Shown piece after piece: positions 37,186 to 45,635 of a stretch of 64,000 nt of DNA. A program made the translations under genes and the position numbers. The stretch's first letter is position 1; every line of letters starts with the position of its first letter. The DNA comes from Candidatus Poribacteria bacterium (GTDB lineage Bacteria; Poribacteria; WGA-4E; JAJDTR01), in NCBI GenBank assembly GCA_028820655.1, contig JAPPIK010000021.1, positions 94,113 to 158,112 of the forward strand, written 5' to 3'. The notes under the pieces were generated by a model. That model was given only the letters and a program-made list of their open reading frames with translations, was not told the origin of the DNA and made no database searches.

Positions 37186-37305
37186 TGGCTTCCCTCTTTC
37201 AGTGAATTGATGTGTGTTTTCTTAAATGCGCTGAAGTCAGATTCAAAGAAAAACGAAATATCTCTATCGCACTCGCTAACCGGTCGCCTGACGCCTCCCA
37301 GGCCT

Positions 37306-37413
37306 TCAAAGGCTGGTGCGCTGTGCGCACCCTACATTTGCACTGTGAATCGTGGTGGGAACAGGTGAGAAGGTGTTCGTTTCGTGGCCGATACACCCCG
37401 TCGCAATCCGCAT
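37306..37413 (-). pseudogene. Duplicated 35-codon MlrC 5' fragment (middle copy)
   Basis: ATG 37413 reads MRIATGCIGHETNTFSPVPT, as in the real gene, continues TIHSANVGCAQRTSL and stops at 37306. It has the same GAGGGA ribosome site as the functional copy. A decoy or relic of the duplication. Confidence 0.7.
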
Positions 37414-37533
37414 TGGCTTCCCTCTTTCAGTGAATTGATGTGTGTTTTCTTAAATGCGCTGAAGTCAGATTCAAAGAAAAACGAAATATCTCTATCGCAC
37501 TCGCTAACCGGTCGCCTGACGCCTCCCAGGCCT

Positions 37534-37641
37534 TCAAAGGCTGGTGCGCAGTGCGCACCCTACATTTGCACTGTCAATCGTGGTTGGAACAGGTGAGAAG
37601 GTGTTCGTTTCGTGGCCGATACACCCCGTGGCAATCCGCAT
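37534..37641 (-). pseudogene. Duplicated 35-codon MlrC 5' fragment (outer copy, best ribosome site)
   Basis: ATG 37641 is preceded by AAGGAGG with 5-nt spacing, the strongest start in the region. It repeats the first 23 codons of the MlrC-like protein, ends TIDSANVGCALRTSL and stops at 37534. The TTIDS junction equals the real gene, so this is probably the original start, cut off by the repeat insertion. Confidence 0.7.
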
Positions 37642-37912
37642 CAATTCCTCCTTGAACCCGAGTTTTTTCTCGAAAACTTGGGTTCTTGACAAGAACTAGC
37701 CTGTCATTTTGTCATCAACCCCGCCGGCAATGACAAAGATACCTCAATCCCAAGGCGGGGAAGACACTAACCTACCCGTTCTCAACCTGGGTGAGGGCTG
37801 GAGCTTCGTCCAGCCTTCCGCCCTTCCACCTTTGGTAATTGTCTGGTGCATCAATCTCTGCCGCCGATGGCGGTTTGTAGTAGCTCATTACCCGTCCGCC
37901 GTGGCTAGTATC

Positions 37913-37945
37913 GAACAGGGAGGATCTCTATCGATCCCCCTGTTC
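37913..37945. repeat. Imperfect palindrome with CTCTATCG loop
   Basis: GAACAGGGAGGATC pairs with GATCCCCCTGTTC with one bulged base, around a TCTATC loop. No poly-T follows on the plus strand, so a terminator is unlikely. Confidence 0.5.
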
Positions 37946-38037
37946 CGTCGGTTAAAATTCAATATGCCATGCTTATTTCTCGCATCGAAATCAGATCACT
38001 GATTTATGGCTAGGCAACACCCGTCTATCTTAGCCTG

Positions 38038-38169
38038 CGTTAGCCCAGATAACGATTTAACCTGTCGGTTGAGCCAGGTCGGAGGAGGCCGATGAATGCA
38101 GTCGTAGCCCCCGTTGACGGCGTTCCGGATGGGGAAAAAACAGATGGTTCTTGCGATTCCGGGCTAACG
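38038..38169. ncRNA. Candidate structured RNA, unknown class
   Basis: A perfect 9-bp closing stem (CGTTAGCCC 38038-38046 with GGGCTAACG 38161-38169) encloses three possible hairpins on the plus strand: CCTG/CAGG (38061-64 with 38075-78), TCGG/CCGA (38079-82 with 38089-92, loop AGGAGG) and CCCC/GGGG (38109-12 with 38131-34, containing CCG-TTGA-CGG). The surrounding 0.87 kb (37643-38507) has no convincing gene. The strand is not certain, as the reverse complement folds similarly. It does not match SRP RNA, tmRNA, RNase P or the common riboswitches that I know. Confidence 0.4.
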
Positions 38170-38507
38170 AACACGATCTGGAGGTTGCCGCCATTGAAAG
38201 ATTGCTCCTAACTAGTGTAACTGCCACTCCCCTTTTTCGATTCATTGTCTAATCCTGCTGAATTATACTATACATATGTAAAGTTGTCAATGCAAATTTC
38301 AGTTTTGTGGATAGTGGAGGTTGGAGATACTGAATGGTGAAGATCGGAAACAAACATTGTGTTCGGGCACTATCGGAAACAAGGCATCAGTAGAAAAGAA
38401 GATACACTTGGGTTGCTATCCCCCGGCTGATTCCCTCGGTTCTGTGGAAGCCAACGCGGAAAATCTATCTATATGCGAATACTCTCCTTACTTGTTGTTT
38501 CCGTTAT

Positions 38508-39347
38508 CTACGCTTTGAACAACGCCCAACTTCGTCCGGGTTCGTCGACACGAAAAGTCTCCACGTTGCCCCGGTCAGCCATCGTTACATAACAGGTGCG
38601 GCCATCGGGCCCGCCGAATGCGATGTTCGAGCAAAGTTTGCCCGCTAACGGGATTTCCAGCAGCACCTCGCCCTCCGGTGAGATCTTCGCCACCGTGCCC
38701 TTGCTGTGCCGCGTGACGTAAAGATTTCCCGCGATGTCGCAGCGCATGCCATCCATCTTGAAATCGGGGAACTCGATCAATAGCCGCTTGTTGCCAATGT
38801 CGCCTTCGGACGAGAGGTCGTACGCCCAAATGTTAAGCTGATCGGTTTCATTGACGTAGAGCGTGCGCTCGTCAGGGCTGACCTCGATCCCGTTTGTCGT
38901 ACTCATCCCCGCTTCCAACAGTGTGACGTCGCCATCCGTTCCAACGCGCCACAACTGCCCTGTCGATTCACTCCAGTTCGGATCGCTGGCGTAGATAATG
39001 TCATTTGCTCCAATGGCAAGGTCGTTCGGCTGATTCATCCGCGGTTCATGGGCGTGAACCGAAATGCGCCGCGTCTCCATGTCTACCTTTAGCACATTGT
39101 GGTTCGTGTAGTCCGCGATGAACATGTTTCCGGCGCGGTTGAATCGGATGCCGTTACCGACGCTGCCGTTCGGAAGTTCCACGAACACGCTGGCTTCTCC
39201 AGCGGGGGTGACTTTCCCTATCGTGTGCTCCCTCGCAAAGTTGACGGCGTAGAGATTGCCCTCCGCATCGCAAGCGGGACCTTCAACCCCGGTGGTAAAT
39301 CCGTTGACGGGCGTGAATTCTCGGCTAACAAAAAGTTCCTCGTTCAA
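38508..39347 (-). CDS. SMP-30/gluconolactonase/LRE family protein
   Basis: 279 aa six-bladed beta-propeller. TTG start with GGAG and AGGAG nearby. The metal-ligand pattern is present: E in TGVEGPACDAEGNLY, N in TNGIEVSPDERTLYVNE and D in KMDGMRCDIAGNLYVT. Repeated blade strands are visible (GIRFNRAGNMFIADYTNHNV, NDLAIGANDIIYASDPNW). Such enzymes hydrolyse lactones of sugar acids. No pathway partners sit nearby; the substrate is unknown. Confidence 0.92.
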   Translation of the reverse strand: MNEELFVSREFTPVNGFTTGVEGPACDAEGNLYAVNFAREHTIGKVTPAGEASVFVELPNGSVGNGIRFNRAGNMFIADYTNHNVLKVDMETRRISVHAHEPRMNQPNDLAIGANDIIYASDPNWSESTGQLWRVGTDGDVTLLEAGMSTTNGIEVSPDERTLYVNETDQLNIWAYDLSSEGDIGNKRLLIEFPDFKMDGMRCDIAGNLYVTRHSKGTVAKISPEGEVLLEIPLAGKLCSNIAFGGPDGRTCYVTMADRGNVETFRVDEPGRSWALFKA

Positions 39348-40103
39348 TTCTCCGTGCTCCTTCCACTCTGTTATTGATTTATCCGATTATTCCGTTTGTT
39401 GACACTCTCCGCGACTATTTCTCATATTTTAGCACATACGAGGACATTAGGAGAAGGTATGTTACAGGTTTGTGCCGGGAGAACGCATCGGAATTCCGGA
39501 CGTGACACAAGGGAAAATTGTCTGAATGGGATCTCTATCGCGGTCACTATTCGTTCCCTTGATCGGATTAAACGGATTACGCGGATTACACGGATGGGAA
39601 TCGTACAATCGGTGACGTACGCATAAGGCGCGAAACTTCACGGAAGAACCCCATGAGGGAAGAGAGCAGATCGGCAATTTGGTGATTGAGAATGTCTTTA
39701 GAAAAGCGATAATGGTAACTGAATAGTTGGGTTTCACTGTGTTCAACCCAACCTGCGCACAGTGCACGGTTGAGGAGCTTTTTTGTGGCTAATTTTCAAG
39801 TTCTTCAAATCGTTGATTGAATGTGTTATACTAAATGTATGTTTTCGAATTCTCATTGACACAAGGGAAATCGAACGTTGTTTTCGTTCCAGTTCGGATA
39901 CACGTTTGGTAGTTGCTGTCCTTCTCCGCTAAATCACCGTAAAGAGCAGAAGTCGTCAATTTGCACTTATAATTTCCATATTGGGAATATTTTGTAGGGA
40001 AAAACGATCGTTATTCCCTACACATCACCAATATGCTCTTTCTAACCGATGGACTTGGGAATCTACAGTCTATCTTAAAGAATCCAACATTAGGAATCAT
40101 ACC
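39348..40103. other. Intergenic region with a CTATCGC motif and a CGGATTA microrepeat
   Basis: 756 bp without a convincing gene. Bases 39530-39555 contain GGATCTCTATCGCGGTCACT, a member of the dispersed motif. Bases 39563-39597 hold four successive CGGATTA-type units of about 9-10 bp. A possible -10 (TATACT, 39831-39836) lies before the Mrr-like gene, but I could not place its -35. Confidence 0.5.
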
Positions 40104-41057
40104 ATGCGAACCGTGATGAGAAAAGCATTCGACGAAACTACCGGACAAGAATACGAGATTGAGATTCCATCAACAGAGGATGTACGGGATGCTCTACTCA
40201 AATATGATTATCCACCCGATGGCGTTAGAATTAAGGATGTCGCGCATGCATTAGCCACTCACTATGGATTGGATGAAAGACTGATAGGAGCCAAAAACAA
40301 ACACAAGCAGTTTGTTTTTTCGAAGCATGTACTCATACAAATTCATGCTCTGGTGAAATCAGGGAAGTTGGCGAAGCTAGAAACCGGTCTAGTTGTTCGG
40401 GCGGAAGAGACCAGCGAGGGTGTAAAAGGAGGCAACGAAACATTGGGTGCCCGTGAAATAGTATTGCCCTCCGGTGATAATGCAGGAAATGGTGCATGCA
40501 CTGGCAGTATCAGTCCGACCGCCGAAGAATCTATTGAAAGAGATTACCGGCAAATCCGCTGTGAATTGGCAGAAGAACTACTGCAACATATTAGAGAAAA
40601 CAGTCCGCGTTTTTTCGAGGAACTTGTGTTAGATCTTCTAGTTAAGATGGAATATGGTGGTTCACGGGAAGATGCCGCCAAAGCCGTTGGACGTAGTAGG
40701 GATGGCGGTATTGACGGCATCATTAAGGAGGATAGGCTCGGCCTTGATGCCATTTACGTTCAGGCCAAGCGGTGGGACGCTAATGTTAGCCGCCCTGAAC
40801 TTCAAAAATTCGCGGGTGCACTTCAGGGACAACGAGCGAGAAAAGGAATATTCATTACAACATCAGGTTTTTCGAGAGACGCTCGTGAATTTGTAAACAA
40901 CATTGACTCGAAGATTGTACTCATTGATGGCCGTCAACTTGCTAAACTCATGATTGACTACAATGTCGGGGTTTCTACCGTAACGACCTACGAAATCAAG
41001 CGCGTGGATTCAGATTATTTCATTGAAACCGATGACTCACAAACGCAGGATTCTTAA
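40104..41057 (+). CDS. Mrr-like restriction endonuclease
   Basis: 317 aa from ATG 40104 (TAGGA upstream). The open frame extends to 39981, but that part is not protein-like. An N-terminal winged-helix Mrr_N-type region ([20 protein letters not shown]) precedes a PD-(D/E)xK nuclease: [33 protein letters not shown] with the catalytic aspartate, and AIYVQAKRW (QxK), then [16 protein letters not shown]. Such enzymes cut DNA, often modified DNA (type IV). The hsdM ATG begins 11 bp after its stop, so the two form one transcript. Confidence 0.9.
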   Translation: MRTVMRKAFDETTGQEYEIEIPSTEDVRDALLKYDYPPDGVRIKDVAHALATHYGLDERLIGAKNKHKQFVFSKHVLIQIHALVKSGKLAKLETGLVVRAEETSEGVKGGNETLGAREIVLPSGDNAGNGACTGSISPTAEESIERDYRQIRCELAEELLQHIRENSPRFFEELVLDLLVKMEYGGSREDAAKAVGRSRDGGIDGIIKEDRLGLDAIYVQAKRWDANVSRPELQKFAGALQGQRARKGIFITTSGFSRDAREFVNNIDSKIVLIDGRQLAKLMIDYNVGVSTVTTYEIKRVDSDYFIETDDSQTQDS

Positions 41058-41068
41058 AAACTAACATC

Positions 41069-42622
41069 ATGAACACAAACCTAAACGAACTTGAAAGACG
41101 CCTATGGGACGCCGCCGATGAATTGAGAGCCAACTCAAAACTCAAGTCATCCGAATACTCCATTCCCGTGTTGGGCTTGATATTCCTGCGGTACGCAGAC
41201 TTTAAATTCACGCAGGCGGAGGATGAGCTTGCGAGCGAGCCTAGAAGCAGCAGACGAAGAAAAATAGAAAAGGCGGACTATCAAGCGCGCGGCGTCTTTT
41301 TTCTGCCGGAGGAGGCAAGATTCGGACACTTACTGAATCTGTCCGAAGATGAGAACATCGGTCAAGCCATCACCGACGCCATGAAAGCCATCGAGGCGGA
41401 GAACCCGCAGGTGAACGGCGTGCTTCCCAAGACCTACAACCGCCTCGAAAAAAGCACCCTGATCGAACTGCTGCGCATCATGGACCAGATTCCGATGGAG
41501 ATCGAGGGCGACGCTTTCGGCAAAATCTACGAGTATTTCCTCGGCAACTTCGCCATGACCGAAGGGCAGCGCGGCGGCGAGTTCTTCACGCCGACCTCGC
41601 TCGTCAAACTGATCGTCGAAATCATCGAACCCTTCCAAGGGCGCATCCTCGACCCCGCCTGCGGCTCCGGGGGTATGTTCGTGCAGAGCGCAGAGTTTAT
41701 CCACAGCCACAAAAAGAACGGAAACGGTCAAATCAGCATCCACGGAATCGAGCGCGTAGCGGAGACCATCAGGCTGTGCAAGATGAACCTCGCCGTTCAC
41801 GGACTCGAAGGCGACATCCGGCAAGCCAACAGCTACTACGAAGACCCGCACAAGTTGCTGGGGGTATTCGATTTCGTGATGGCGAATCCTCCCTTCAACG
41901 TGGATCGTGTGGACAGGGAACGCATCAAGGATGACCCGCGCTTCCCGTTCGGGATGCCGCGCGTGGACAACGCAAACTACTTGTGGATCCAACTGTTCTA
42001 CAGCTCGCTCTCCGAGTTTGGACGCGCCGGATTCGTCATGGCGAACTCCGCCTCGGATGCAAGAGGTTCTGAACTAGAGATACGCAAAGGGATTATCCAG
42101 TCCCGCGCCGTTGACGTGATGGTGGGTATCGCGTCGAACTTCTTTTACACCGTCACGCTGCCGTGTATGCTCTGGTTCTTCGACAAGTCGAAACGGGGCA
42201 GCGAGCGCCAGGACAAGGTGTTGTTTATCGATGCTCGCGGCCATTACCAACAACTGACCCGCGCGCACCGGGGTTTTACGCCGCAGCATATCGAGTTCTT
42301 CGCAAACATCGCGCGGCTTTACCGCGGCGACCCACCGGAAAACCAGCATGACAGCGCGGAGTTGTTGGCGGTACACTTCCCAGACGGAGAATTCGTAGAT
42401 GTACCGGGTTTGTGTAAATCGGTAACCATCGACGAGATTGAGGCGAACGGGTGGACGCTCAATCCGGGACGCTATGTGGGGGTCGCCGACCGGGAAGCGG
42501 AGGAGTTCGACTTTTCGGACCGGCTGGGTGCGCTCAACGAGGAGTTGGAGGTGCTGACAAGCGAGGCGCGGCAATTGGAGGAACAGATCGCCGAAAACGT
42601 GGGGATGATTCTGGACCGGTAG
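41069..42622 (+). CDS. hsdM: Type I restriction-modification DNA methyltransferase subunit M
   Basis: 517 aa. Methylates adenine N6 at the site chosen by HsdS. The N-terminal four-helix HsdM domain ([20 protein letters not shown]) is followed by motif I ([19 protein letters not shown]) and motif IV ([12 protein letters not shown]). A C-terminal coiled coil ([20 protein letters not shown]) would contact HsdS. Unusually, hsdS lies 3 kb away, beyond two SDR genes and an HTH gene. Strong codon bias here yields long antisense frames, which I regard as shadows. Confidence 0.95.
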   Translation: MNTNLNELERRLWDAADELRANSKLKSSEYSIPVLGLIFLRYADFKFTQAEDELASEPRSSRRRKIEKADYQARGVFFLPEEARFGHLLNLSEDENIGQAITDAMKAIEAENPQVNGVLPKTYNRLEKSTLIELLRIMDQIPMEIEGDAFGKIYEYFLGNFAMTEGQRGGEFFTPTSLVKLIVEIIEPFQGRILDPACGSGGMFVQSAEFIHSHKKNGNGQISIHGIERVAETIRLCKMNLAVHGLEGDIRQANSYYEDPHKLLGVFDFVMANPPFNVDRVDRERIKDDPRFPFGMPRVDNANYLWIQLFYSSLSEFGRAGFVMANSASDARGSELEIRKGIIQSRAVDVMVGIASNFFYTVTLPCMLWFFDKSKRGSERQDKVLFIDARGHYQQLTRAHRGFTPQHIEFFANIARLYRGDPPENQHDSAELLAVHFPDGEFVDVPGLCKSVTIDEIEANGWTLNPGRYVGVADREAEEFDFSDRLGALNEELEVLTSEARQLEEQIAENVGMILDR

Positions 42623-42768
42623 TAGGCATACTCCGTATGCCGTAACCTTGTGAATGTTCCGGCACGACGGAGGAATTGTAACTGTTTAGTTCAGCCAAAA
42701 CGAGTGGCAATAGGGTTTGTCAGAATATTGCGCCTGACTATCGGCAGCAGGGTATTCTTGGATTAAAT

Positions 42769-42893
42769 GTGGGAGGGGCATCTTGCCCCGATGCAGGAGC
42801 GATTCCCTACCGAAAGTGGATTTTCATTGCATAGAGTTGTTTAGTGAGTTGATTTATCGTGAACGGAATATCGGGGCAAGATGCCCCTCCCAC
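42769..42893. repeat. 125-bp element with perfect 24-bp terminal inverted repeats
   Basis: GTGGGAGGGGCATCTTGCCC begins the left arm (42769-42792), and its exact 24-bp reverse complement ends the element (42870-42893). Each arm is itself a GGGGCA-TCT-TGCCCC hairpin. The 77-bp centre has no ORF. The layout resembles a non-autonomous MITE. It lies between hsdM and the SDR genes. Confidence 0.8.
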
Positions 42894-43058
42894 AAGGAAT
42901 ATCGCTCGCATGTTGGGTAACATGGGAGAAATTGCCATCGGTTGTAGAATAATGGGAGCGCCTTGTATTCGCCGCAAGGAGACAATGGACTAAACGATTA
43001 CGAGGAACTTTTATGAGACTGGATGAACATATCCACAAACGGTAAGAGGAAGCATTTC

Positions 43059-43832
43059 ATGGTACTCAAAGATCGAATCGGCATAGTGACCGGCGGGAGT
43101 TCAGGCGTCGGAAGGGGAATCGCGCTCGAGTTTGCTCGCGAGGGCGCCCGTGTCGTCATCGCCGACAAGCAGGAGGCGCCGCTCCGGGGGAAATATCACG
43201 AGACGGATGTCACCACGCCGACCGTGGAAGAGATTGAAAAACTCGGCGTAGAGGCGATTTTCGTCCGGACGGATGTCACGGATGAATCTCAGATTGAACG
43301 GTTGATTGAGCAAAGCGTCCAGCACTTCGGTGGATTGGACATCCTCGTCAACAACGCCGGCATCCATATCCCCGGCGGGGCGCAGGACATTTCGATTGCG
43401 CAGTGGGACCAAGTCGTGGGAACGAACCTTCGCGGCGTGTTCGTTGCGACGAAACTCGCCATTCCCCATCTGAAGGGTTCCAAATATGGACGAATCATCC
43501 AAATTGCCTCCGTTCACGCTTACGGCGGCGGCGCGGGACCTGCGTACGCCCCGGCGAAAGCCGGCGTCGTCAACATGGTTCGGGATACGGCGATGGAGGT
43601 CGGGGAATTCGGGATAACCGTCAACGCCATCTGCCCCGGCTACATAGAGACATCGCTTCAGGACTACCTCACGCAGGAGATGATCGATGCCGTCGCCGAA
43701 AAGACTGCGCTACCCCGATTCGGCAAACCGAGGGACGTCGGGCGAGCCGCGGTGTTCCTCGCCTCCGACGACGCCGAATGGATCACCGGCGCCTCCCTCC
43801 TCGTTGACGGCGGCTTAATCACGGGAACTTAG
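43059..43832 (+). CDS. Short-chain dehydrogenase/reductase (SDR)
   Basis: 257 aa from ATG 43059, with AGGAAG 8 nt upstream; the frame start at 43023 precedes this site. Classical SDR motifs: TGGSSGVGRGIA (NAD(P) binding, residues about 10-21), NNAGIH, and the catalytic YAPAKAG (YxxxK). GITVNAICPGYIETSL is the usual late block. It oxidises or reduces a hydroxyl/keto group; the substrate is unknown. It sits inside the type I R-M locus, next to a second SDR 77 bp downstream. Confidence 0.92.
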   Translation: MVLKDRIGIVTGGSSGVGRGIALEFAREGARVVIADKQEAPLRGKYHETDVTTPTVEEIEKLGVEAIFVRTDVTDESQIERLIEQSVQHFGGLDILVNNAGIHIPGGAQDISIAQWDQVVGTNLRGVFVATKLAIPHLKGSKYGRIIQIASVHAYGGGAGPAYAPAKAGVVNMVRDTAMEVGEFGITVNAICPGYIETSLQDYLTQEMIDAVAEKTALPRFGKPRDVGRAAVFLASDDAEWITGASLLVDGGLITGT

Positions 43833-43856
43833 AATCAACGCATTGGACTTGTCCTT

Positions 43857-43884
43857 GTAGGGGACGCAGATCTGCGTCCCCTAC
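43857..43884. repeat. 28-bp perfect palindrome GTAGGGGACGCAGA...
   Basis: The 14-bp arm GTAGGGGACGCAGA is followed by its exact reverse complement. The identical 28 bp occurs at 59910-59937. Confidence 0.9.
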
Positions 43885-43909
43885 TGATTTCATTCGGGAG
43901 GGAAAACGA

Positions 43910-44707
43910 ATGCTTAACAATCCTTGGGGCACGGTTCGATTCACGGACAAGGTTGCGCTGATCACAGGCGGCGCCTCCGGCATCGGACGCGCCACCGCAA
44001 ACCGTTTGGCGGCTGAAGGCGCACACGTCATCATCGCGGACAACAACGCTCCGTTAGCGAATCGAGCCGTCTCCCAAATCGAGGCAGACGGCGGAAAAGC
44101 CAGCCATATCGAAGTCGATCTGGCGGACGACGAATCCGTCTGCGCCTGCGGCCGGGAGGTGGCTGAACGCTTTCCCGCGCTCCACATGCTCGTAAACAAC
44201 GCCGCCATACTCCGACAGGGCAGGATTGAAGACGGCTCATGGAAGGAGAATTGGGATGCGGAGACAGCCGTCGGTTTGCGAGGTTGGGCGCTCATCACTC
44301 AAGAACTGTTGCCGACGCTAAAGAAGGGGGGCGGCGCCATCGTCAACATCTCATCGGAGGCCGGATTTCTCGGCAGACCCAACGGATGGGTCTACGACGC
44401 CATTAAAGCCGCTTTGGTCTCCCTCACGAAAACCATGGCGCAGGAGTTTGTCGGCTACGGGATTCGCGTCAACGCGGTGGCGCCCGGTTGGATTGTCACC
44501 GAGATGCACTTCGGCAGGGCGCCCGACCCCGCCGCGCGAAAAAAAGAACTGGAAGATACGCCGTACGAAGGCTGTATCATGAAACGCCGAGCGGCGCCGG
44601 AGGAGGTAGCGTCCGCCATCGCCTTCCTGCTGAGCAACGACGCCTCCTACATTGCGGGGCAGACCATTCATGTAGACGGGGGACGTATGGGGATGTCGTT
44701 GCGGTGA
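43910..44707 (+). CDS. Short-chain dehydrogenase/reductase (SDR), second copy
   Basis: 265 aa, GGGAGG before the ATG. Motifs: ITGGASGIGRATANRL, NNAAIL, catalytic YDAIKAAL (YxxxK), and GIRVNAVAPGWIVTEM. It shares the fold but not close sequence with the first SDR, so an old duplication or two imports are possible. Together they form a two-gene unit separating hsdM from hsdS. Substrate unknown. Confidence 0.92.
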   Translation: MLNNPWGTVRFTDKVALITGGASGIGRATANRLAAEGAHVIIADNNAPLANRAVSQIEADGGKASHIEVDLADDESVCACGREVAERFPALHMLVNNAAILRQGRIEDGSWKENWDAETAVGLRGWALITQELLPTLKKGGGAIVNISSEAGFLGRPNGWVYDAIKAALVSLTKTMAQEFVGYGIRVNAVAPGWIVTEMHFGRAPDPAARKKELEDTPYEGCIMKRRAAPEEVASAIAFLLSNDASYIAGQTIHVDGGRMGMSLR

Positions 44708-44795
44708 GGGACGCCGCCGCCGTCGTCCGTGGCAACCTTCGCGTGTGTGGGAGGTGTTGAAAACCCGTTAACATGGTGATTGGAGGCAATGGAAA

Positions 44796-45017
44796 ATGAA
44801 CGCATCAACAATGACAGACTGCGAAATTCATGAACTAGGGATCCAAGCGCTGCGGGAGAAATTGGGACCCGATGGAGCAATCCGTTTCCTTCTTCAGTTG
44901 GAAAAGAGGGAAGGCGATTACTCCGTGGATGGAGATCAGTGGCTCAACGCGCCCGATGTTGAAACAATCGCAAACCAGATTCGAGAAGCGCGCGAGGCGA
45001 ATCGGGATAATGAATGA
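44796..45017 (+). CDS. Small hypothetical protein before the HTH gene
   Basis: 73 aa with GGAGG upstream. It is soluble, with the pattern IHELGIQALREKLGPDGAIR, then EKREGDYSVDGDQWL and a helical end (VETIANQIREAREANRDN). Similar short proteins with a GDYxxxRxxWL-like block occur beside toxin-antitoxin genes in other bacteria; I recall the pattern but not a family name. It precedes the HTH gene by 39 bp and may be its partner. Confidence 0.6.
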   Translation: MNASTMTDCEIHELGIQALREKLGPDGAIRFLLQLEKREGDYSVDGDQWLNAPDVETIANQIREAREANRDNE

Positions 45018-45056
45018 ATCAACTCCACAGAATGGTGTTGGAATGGGACCCCAATA

Positions 45057-45386
45057 ATGAATGAAACTATCAAATCTGAAAAGAGTTCCGGAAACGTGTT
45101 TCTGGATATCGGTTTCTCCGAAGAGGAAGCGGAACACGAACTGTTGCGATCAGATCTTGCTTTTGAAGTCTATAGCATTCTTGAGGCACGAAAACTGACG
45201 CGGTCGGAAATTGGGAAAGTTCTTGACATCGACCAATCTGATGTGTCTCGACTAAAGAACGGCGATTTTCACCGTTTTAGCGTGGAGCGTCTGTTTATGT
45301 TTCTAAATCGGTTGAACCGTAATGTTGAGATTCGCATTACACCATCGGGGGATATGGTCGGTCACCAGCGCGTATTAGCCTTGTAG
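45057..45386 (+). CDS. XRE-type helix-turn-helix protein, antitoxin-like
   Basis: 109 aa. The start FLDIGFSEEEAEHELLRSDL is the hallmark of HigA-like/HTH_37 antitoxins. It is followed by the helix-turn-helix LTRSEIGKVLDIDQSDVSRL, then FSVERLFMFLNRLNRNVEIR. Proteins of this type normally pair with a RelE/HigB toxin, but none is adjacent. It could be an orphan antitoxin or a regulator of the surrounding R-M genes. Confidence 0.82.
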   Translation: MNETIKSEKSSGNVFLDIGFSEEEAEHELLRSDLAFEVYSILEARKLTRSEIGKVLDIDQSDVSRLKNGDFHRFSVERLFMFLNRLNRNVEIRITPSGDMVGHQRVLAL

Positions 45387-45635
45387 CACGGATATTTTTG
45401 GCTGTGTAGGTGACGCATCTCTCCGTGGCATTTGGAAAAGTGAATTTCCTCCTTTGCCAACTCTCCGCCTTCTTTGGAGAAAAAGATCTGTGAGAAAACG
45501 CTTGTGCGGAGCACGAATTCTAGCGAATTCAAGACGGCATGATTGAGTATTTCACTGCATGGGTTGTCTTTTATAACTCCTTAATCCACAAGCGACGACT
45601 GAGAGACATGGTGCTGATTTCTTGGGAAATGTGTG

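Larger units (their letters stand above)
37121..37642. repeat. 228-bp tandem repeat, 2.3 copies, over the 5' end of the MlrC-like gene
   Basis: Copies at 37121-37348 and 37349-37576, then a partial third at 37577-37642. The period is exactly 228 bp, read from the repeated ATCGTGGT(G/T)GGAACAGGTGAG. Only a few bases differ between copies. Each unit holds the first 22 codons of the MlrC-like gene (minus strand), a CTATCGCACTCGCTAACCGG motif, and a GGCTGGTGCGC/GCGCACC palindrome. Confidence 0.95.

Noticed and set aside
37709-38002. 97-codon plus-strand frame after the tandem repeat
   Set aside because: It runs through a palindrome (37913-37945) and has a random-looking composition.
38038-38169. 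SRP RNA (4.5S) identity for the structured region
   Set aside because: CCAGGTCGGAGGAGG looks superficially similar, but the conserved SRP loop order GGTCAGG-TCCGGAAGGAAGCAGC is absent.
41330-41992. 220-codon minus-strand open frame inside hsdM
   Set aside because: Antisense shadow of a GC-rich, codon-biased gene; valine- and aspartate-heavy composition with no motif, while the plus strand encodes a complete HsdM.
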